From NCBI RefSeq assembly GCF_003703975.1, contig NZ_QTJY01000014.1, positions 62,001-126,000 of the forward strand: a DNA stretch of 64,000 nucleotides, read 5' to 3'. The notes under the pieces were generated by a model. It ran no database searches. It was not told the origin of the DNA and saw only the letters and a program-made list of their open reading frames with translations. A program made the position numbers and the translations under genes. This document shows positions 59,456-64,000 of the stretch, piece by piece (positions within the stretch are counted from its first letter, which is position 1; the number at the start of each line of letters is the position of its first letter). The DNA comes from Larkinella soli (GTDB lineage: Bacteria > Bacteroidota > Bacteroidia > Cytophagales > Spirosomataceae).

Positions 59456-60727
59456 ATGCTTCAAATTCCCTTTATCCGCGATAACCGTGACGCCACGCTG
59501 GCGGGCCTGCAAAAGAAGCGCTTCGCCAACGCGGAAACCGCCGTCGATCAGGTGCTGGCCCTCGACCAGCAACGGCGCGATACCCAGAAAGAACTCGACG
59601 ACGTGCTGGCCCGCTCGAACGCCATGGCGCGGGAGATCGGGGCATTGATGAAAGCCGGTCAGAAGGCCGAGGCCGAAACCGCCAAAGCCGAAACCGCCCA
59701 GCTCAAAACCCGCTCGAAAGACCTCGAAGAAACGCTGAAAACCGTCGAGCAGCAGCTGCAGGCCGTGTTGGTGACGCTTCCGAACCTGCCGCACAGCAGC
59801 GTGCCGGAGGGCCGGAGCGCGGAAGATAACGAGGTGGTTTTGCAGAATGGCGCCGTTCCGACCCTGGCGGAAGGTGCCCTGCCTCACTGGGAGCTGATCA
59901 AGAAGTACGACATCATCGACTTCGATCTGGGCAACAAGATCACCGGGGCTGGTTTTCCGGTCTACAAAGGCAAGGGCGCCCGGATTCAGCGGGCCATGAT
60001 CAATTTCTTCCTGGATCAGGCCCTGCAGGCCGGTTATCTGGAGATACAGCCGCCGATCGTCATCAACGAGGATTCCGGTTTCGGAACCGGCCAGCTGCCC
60101 GACAAGGAAGGCCAGATGTACTACATCACCGAAGAAAAACTCTATCTGATCCCGACGGCCGAGGTACCGATCACGAACCTTTACCGGGATGTGATTCTGG
60201 CCGACGATCAGCTGCCGGTGAAGAACGCGGGCTACACGCCCTGCTTCCGGCGTGAAGCGGGCTCCTGGGGCGCGCACGTCCGCGGCCTGAACCGCCTGCA
60301 CCAGTTTGACAAGGTGGAGATCGTGCAGATCCGCAAACCGGAGGAGTCGTACGAGGCTCTGGAAGAAATGAGCCGCTATGTGCAGTCGCTGCTGCAGAAG
60401 CTGGAACTGCCCTATCGGGTACTCCGGCTCTGCGGGGGCGATATGGGCTTCACGTCGGCCCTAACCTACGACATGGAGGTGTTTTCGGCAGCCCAGCAGC
60501 GCTGGCTGGAGGTCAGCTCGGTGTCCAACTTTGAAAGCTATCAGGCCAACCGGCTGAAGCTCCGGTACCGGGTGGAGGGAAAAACCCAGTTGCTGCACAC
60601 GCTCAACGGCTCGGCGCTGGCCCTGCCCCGGATTCTGGCGGCCATCCTGGAAAACAACCAGACGCCCGAAGGCATCCGGATTCCCGAGGTGCTGGTCCCC
60701 TACTGCGGCTTCGACCGGATCAGTTAA
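59456..60727 (+). CDS. serS: Seryl-tRNA synthetase
   Basis: A 423-residue class II synthetase. The N-terminal helical arm (about 25-100) contacts the long variable arm of tRNA-Ser. Motif 2 is in TPCFRREAGSWGAHVRGLNRLHQF and motif 3 in LNGSALALPRILAAILENNQ. The serine-binding TAEVPITNLYRD precedes motif 2. Length is standard. A strong terminator follows at 60729-60772. Confidence 0.97.
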   Translation: MLQIPFIRDNRDATLAGLQKKRFANAETAVDQVLALDQQRRDTQKELDDVLARSNAMAREIGALMKAGQKAEAETAKAETAQLKTRSKDLEETLKTVEQQLQAVLVTLPNLPHSSVPEGRSAEDNEVVLQNGAVPTLAEGALPHWELIKKYDIIDFDLGNKITGAGFPVYKGKGARIQRAMINFFLDQALQAGYLEIQPPIVINEDSGFGTGQLPDKEGQMYYITEEKLYLIPTAEVPITNLYRDVILADDQLPVKNAGYTPCFRREAGSWGAHVRGLNRLHQFDKVEIVQIRKPEESYEALEEMSRYVQSLLQKLELPYRVLRLCGGDMGFTSALTYDMEVFSAAQQRWLEVSSVSNFESYQANRLKLRYRVEGKTQLLHTLNGSALALPRILAAILENNQTPEGIRIPEVLVPYCGFDRIS

Positions 60728-60728
60728 T

Positions 60729-60772
60729 AAAAGAGCGGACGCTTTCCGGCCAGGAAAGGCGTCCGCTCTTTT
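60729..60772. terminator. Intrinsic terminator of serS (bidirectional)
   Basis: Stem AAAAGAGCGGACGC (60729-60742) with GCGTCCGCTCTTTT (60759-60772), an inner TTTCC/GGAAA helix, then T-rich sequence. It ends one base before the converging TonB-domain gene stop. Confidence 0.9.
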
Positions 60773-62212
60773 TTAGTTTAGCTGAAAATTCACTGGTAGA
60801 CGATGCCTCACCCGAACGGGTTTTCCCCGCTGGATGCCCGGTTTCCATTTTCCGTTGGAGGCCTTCACTACCCGCAGAGCCTCCCGGTCTACCGTGGAGT
60901 GTACGCCCTGTATGACCTCGTAATTGCAGAGTGAGCCGTCTTCGCAGACCACAAAGCTGATTACCACCCGCCCCTGAATCCTGTTTTTGGACGCAAATTC
61001 GGGATAACGGATGTTACTGGCCAGGAACTGCCCCAGACTATTCATTCCGCCCTTAAATTCCGGATTCCGTTCGGGTTCGCCGTAGGCTACGGAATCCGTA
61101 CCGTAATACGCCATACCGGAAAGAAACTTCCCGGCCTGATAGTTTTCCCGGTAAAACAGGCCTCCGTCGGCAAATCTACCCTCCCAGACGCCTTCCTTTT
61201 CGCCGTCTTTGACGCGCCCAGTCTCCTCCAGCAGCCGGCTATTCTGTTTTGAAACCATCCGGGCCGTCCCGTTGCCCTCCGTCACCAGCGGCTTTCCGGC
61301 GGCATCCCACAGGTTCAGTAACACCAGCGATGAAGCGCCCGGAGCGGCCGGTTTGCGGACGGAAACCCGGGCCAGCTGCCCGTTCGGATGCCAGTGCCAC
61401 TCCCGGATCTGGTCGTCGGCCAGCGTTTCTTCCAGTCGCCGGACCATGCCGTTCGGGTAATAGTATTTTGCCTGCCCGGCCGGTTTTCCGGCCGAAAAGT
61501 GTTCCTGCGCAAACAGAGCCCCGTCCGGATAAAACGAATAGCAGGGGCCGTCGGACTGATACAGCAGGTTCGAGGATCGGATGGAAGTGACCTGGATGGA
61601 GTCGGGAGCGTCCGGATCGTCGTTGTAGCGGGCAATCGTCTTCTTTTCCAGAATATACTCAAACGTCCGCTGCCATTTGCCGTTTTCGGCCGTGAAGAAG
61701 ACCGGCGTGCCGTTCGGAATACCGGTGCTGTCGACCGGCGTGACGATTTTAAAACCGGCCTGCGTACTGTCCGGCGTCTGGAAGCCGTCTTTGTTGTAAA
61801 AGGCGGTGGTTTGGCCCGGTTCGGCCTTCAGGGGACCCGGCGCGAACCGGACGTGGTAAGTGAGCTGTTGCCGAACCGGTTTTCCGTCTTTGAGGGCGGG
61901 CTGCCAGGCCCGGAACAGTTTGAACACCCGGACGGCTTCGCGGTCGCAGTCGGGCCGGAGACCCCGCAGAACGCTCACCTCCGACACCTCGCCCCCCGGT
62001 CCCACAATGGCCGAGAGAATCACCCGGCCCTGAACCCGGCTTACCTCGGCGGCATACGGCATGCGCCGGTTTACGTCGAGAAACCGTTCCAGCAGGGCAA
62101 AACCGCCCCTCGGACGGGCCGCCGAATCGACTTCAAATTCCTTGTAGAGCTGTTGCGCCCGGGCAGGCGTCAGCAACAAAAGCAGACACACGGCTTTAAG
62201 ACATGTTCTCAT
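60773..62212 (-). CDS. Exported protein with two TonB C-terminal domains
   Basis: A 479-residue protein with a cleavable-looking signal peptide (1-19, ending ARAQ). An N-terminal TonB_C domain (about 45-130; LDVNRRMPYAAEVSRVQGRVILSAIVGPGGEVSEVSVLRG) and a second at the C-terminus (about 395-475; NIRYPEFASKNRIQGRVVISFVVCEDGSLCNYEVIQG) flank a region of MORN-like repeats (about 230-370; YYPNGMVRRLEE, WHPNGQLARVSV). Ordinary TonB has an uncleaved inner-membrane anchor and a proline-rich spacer, both missing here. It is probably a periplasmic protein, and an energy-transducing role is doubtful. Confidence 0.82.
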   Translation of the reverse strand: MRTCLKAVCLLLLLTPARAQQLYKEFEVDSAARPRGGFALLERFLDVNRRMPYAAEVSRVQGRVILSAIVGPGGEVSEVSVLRGLRPDCDREAVRVFKLFRAWQPALKDGKPVRQQLTYHVRFAPGPLKAEPGQTTAFYNKDGFQTPDSTQAGFKIVTPVDSTGIPNGTPVFFTAENGKWQRTFEYILEKKTIARYNDDPDAPDSIQVTSIRSSNLLYQSDGPCYSFYPDGALFAQEHFSAGKPAGQAKYYYPNGMVRRLEETLADDQIREWHWHPNGQLARVSVRKPAAPGASSLVLLNLWDAAGKPLVTEGNGTARMVSKQNSRLLEETGRVKDGEKEGVWEGRFADGGLFYRENYQAGKFLSGMAYYGTDSVAYGEPERNPEFKGGMNSLGQFLASNIRYPEFASKNRIQGRVVISFVVCEDGSLCNYEVIQGVHSTVDREALRVVKASNGKWKPGIQRGKPVRVRHRLPVNFQLN

Positions 62213-62256
62213 GGGTGGATGAAACAGTGTTAAAGCCGAAAAATATGAGCGAATTA

Positions 62257-63141
62257 TCAGAATTTCAAGCCCAGTTCCAGCGAAATGATGTGGTTTTTGG
62301 AAACGAGGTCTTTCGCCCGGGCCACGTCGGTCAGGCCCCGCTGGTAGGCGATTCCCATGATGAACGCCTGGTTCTGGTTCAGGCGGTATTGAATCCCGGT
62401 GCCCAGCAGCAGGCCCAGGCCGAAGCGGCTGTACTGGCGGTTATACCGGCCATTGTCCTCGGCGAACTGAAACAGGCCGTTATGGGTCGGGTCGAGGGCT
62501 TTTTCGGCCAGTTTGACGTTCACCAGCCCGCCGGTCTGAATGTAAAGCCGGGCGTTAGGAAACAGATTGTTGGCGTACATCTTGGCCGACAGCGGAATCT
62601 GCAGATACTGAAGATTATAGGCCGACTGCTGGGTTTTGGCCGCCGGGTCCCAGACCGGCTGGCCGAACTGTCCCGGCATCCGGTAGCCCGACCGGTGGAT
62701 GGTATACCAGAGCCCCGAGCTGAACGAATAGCGGTCCTTGAAGAAGAAATAATCGAGCGAAGGGCCGAGGCTCAGCCGCATCCCCGCACCATTTTCACGA
62801 AAACCCGTATACGAATTGAAGCCTTCCGCCGTATTGAAGGTAACGGAGGGGGCAAACCGGAAACTCATCTCGATCAGCTTCTGCGGGGGAGCGTAATCGA
62901 CTTCATCTTCCTGAATCCGCCGGAACACCCGCTCGGTCGACCGGCGATCGGACGAGCGGGTGTCGGTTTTCGGGCGGGAATTCCGGCGCGGGCCGGGCTG
63001 GCCCCATCCGTCGTCGGAAGAGCGTTCTTCTTTTTCAGTTGCCTCGCTGCCGGAACGCTTTTCCTGAACCGTCACCCGACCCTGCGCACGGGCATTCCAA
63101 ACCAGCCCCAAAAGCAGGACCAGTACTGCAACTTTTTTCAT
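62257..63141 (-). CDS. Outer-membrane beta-barrel protein (PorT/OMP_b-brl_2-like)
   Basis: A 294-residue exported protein from ATG 63141 (MKKVAVLVLLLGLVWNARAQ). A charged, low-complexity linker (about 22-75, rich in R, S, D and E) precedes a barrel domain of amphipathic strands (about 90-294), with GPSLDYFFFKDRYSFSSGLWYTIHRSGY and YLQIPLSAKMYANNLFPNARLYIQTGGLVN, and C-terminal HIISLELGLKF. This matches small porin-like barrels of Bacteroidota. It is divergent from gldB across about 40 bases. The function is unknown. Confidence 0.82.
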   Translation of the reverse strand: MKKVAVLVLLLGLVWNARAQGRVTVQEKRSGSEATEKEERSSDDGWGQPGPRRNSRPKTDTRSSDRRSTERVFRRIQEDEVDYAPPQKLIEMSFRFAPSVTFNTAEGFNSYTGFRENGAGMRLSLGPSLDYFFFKDRYSFSSGLWYTIHRSGYRMPGQFGQPVWDPAAKTQQSAYNLQYLQIPLSAKMYANNLFPNARLYIQTGGLVNVKLAEKALDPTHNGLFQFAEDNGRYNRQYSRFGLGLLLGTGIQYRLNQNQAFIMGIAYQRGLTDVARAKDLVSKNHIISLELGLKF

Positions 63142-63179
63142 AAATTTGTATGTTTCAAAGAGAACGCCCACGTATTCGG

Positions 63180-64000
63180 ATGAAGCTCCAAGGTGTCTTT
63201 TTCGTTTTAGTAAGTTTACTCATTTTCAGTGCCTGCTCCAAAACGAAGGAACCGGTGTTGATTCAACGGTCGGACGAACAGCTGTTCGCGGCCCGCAATC
63301 CGAAGGATATCCGTCGCTGGCTCGATACCAACCGGGATATTGCCCGGGCCTATTTCGGAACGACCCGCTTCGGAAATGATACCGCTTTAGTCAATGAGTT
63401 AACTCATCGGGTAAACGATAAAGAACTGGGCGTATTGTATGACCAGGTTCACCAGACCTTCGGTACCCTGGGCGACCTGACCGGCCAGCTCTCGGAAGCG
63501 TTTACCAATATCCGGGAAATCTATCCGGAATTCAAACCGCCGAAGGTGGCGGCCATGGTAACGGGCTTCATGGGGCCGGACCTGGTCATCACCGACAGCC
63601 TGATCGTGATCGCACTGGATTACTTCATCGGTCCGAAGGCCAAATACCGGCCCGTGGGTGAGCAGTTTCCGAATTATATCCTGCGACGGTATCAGAAGGA
63701 ATACATCGTTCCGGCCATCGTTTTTGCCATCTCCGACCGGTTCAACGCCACCAACCGGCAGGACCAGACGCTGCTGGCCGACATGGTATATTACGGCAAA
63801 GGCTATGTGTTTACGAAAGCCATGCTGCCGGACACTCCCGACAGCCTGATTATCGGTTATTCCGACCGGCAGCTGACGCAGACCTTCAACGTTCAGGAAG
63901 ACATCTGGGCCTATTTCATCGATGCACAACTGCTTTACCAGACCAACCCGTCCGTCAAGAACCGCTATATCACGGAGCGACCGTTTACGGCCGAGATCAG
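63180..64000 (+). CDS. gldB: Gliding motility lipoprotein GldB (C-terminus cut off)
   Basis: The first 273 codons are present; the gene continues past the right edge. A lipobox IFSAC (C19) follows the signal segment. Family features: LYDQVHQTFGTLGDLTGQLSEAFTNIREIYPEF, VTGFMGPDLVITDSLIVIALDYFIGPKAKYRPVGEQFPNYILRRY and EYIVPAIVFAISDRFNATN. GldB is required for gliding in Flavobacterium and for the type IX secretion and gliding machinery of many Bacteroidota. The ATG at 63180 is preferred. The gene is absent from simple ATG-to-stop lists because its stop is outside. Confidence 0.88.
   Translation, partial: MKLQGVFFVLVSLLIFSACSKTKEPVLIQRSDEQLFAARNPKDIRRWLDTNRDIARAYFGTTRFGNDTALVNELTHRVNDKELGVLYDQVHQTFGTLGDLTGQLSEAFTNIREIYPEFKPPKVAAMVTGFMGPDLVITDSLIVIALDYFIGPKAKYRPVGEQFPNYILRRYQKEYIVPAIVFAISDRFNATNRQDQTLLADMVYYGKGYVFTKAMLPDTPDSLIIGYSDRQLTQTFNVQEDIWAYFIDAQLLYQTNPSVKNRYITERPFTAEI

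Overview
The window is chromosomal DNA from a GC-rich member of the Bacteroidota, most likely Cytophagales (Spirosoma/Larkinella-like; genus is a guess). The signs are a gliding-motility lipoprotein gene (gldB), TonB-dependent transport with surface-type lipoproteins, several Bacteroidota-restricted families (DUF4301, DUF5522, DUF5723, DUF5777), promoters of the TTTG / TAnnTTTG type, and starts without clear Shine-Dalgarno sites. No rRNA, tRNA, CRISPR array, insertion sequence or prophage was seen.

Layout. 1-1930: a NarL-type regulator followed by a cut-off TPR protein, then a chemoreceptor-like sensor stub. 2031-6064: a putative phosphonate (aminophosphonate) catabolic locus with an FAD oxidoreductase, a secreted alkaline-phosphatase-fold enzyme, an XRE-cupin regulator and a divergent phosphonatase-like HAD hydrolase. 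6180-6810: a frameshifted ankyrin gene. 6817-7139 (minus): a compact unit made of a Bacteroidota promoter, a SAM-I riboswitch, a 28-codon ORF and a terminator, with no further gene behind it. 7240-13018: methionine-type aminotransferase, AhpD-like protein, SDR, amino acid permease and M28 peptidase, probably an operon for peptide and amino acid use. 13081-15050: YceI / DUF5777 / Rieske module. 15504-19943: a large LytS-type sensor kinase with its LytTR regulator, then a small SnoaL-like protein. 20058-22358: acetyltransferase, unknown protein and AraC regulator with overlapping ends.

22365-33209 holds mostly housekeeping and secreted proteins (S41 peptidase, UvrD-type helicase, YbeY, DUF4301, Rrf2). 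33711-38395: a TonB-dependent receptor with a surface beta-helix lipoprotein, preceded by four 11-bp direct repeats that resemble a PHO box. 38529-47753: M14 carboxypeptidase, fluoride channel, permease, PBP4-type carboxypeptidase, MsrB, RecQ, DUF5723 and triose-phosphate isomerase. 47927-53689: PDZ aspartyl protease, ribosomal protein L28, ornithine aminotransferase and an ECF sigma / anti-sigma / effector operon. 53727-64000: DUF985 cupin, RecF, PDH E1 alpha, TPR protein, lumazine synthase, aspartokinase, SerRS, a double-TonB_C secreted protein, an outer-membrane barrel and the start of gldB.

The most interesting signals are the orphan SAM-I riboswitch with its mini-ORF and the PHO-box-like array at the TonB receptor. 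With the phosphonate locus about 30 kb away, the latter suggests a phosphorus-scavenging theme. Degenerate 8-bp-period repeats occur in two intergenic gaps.
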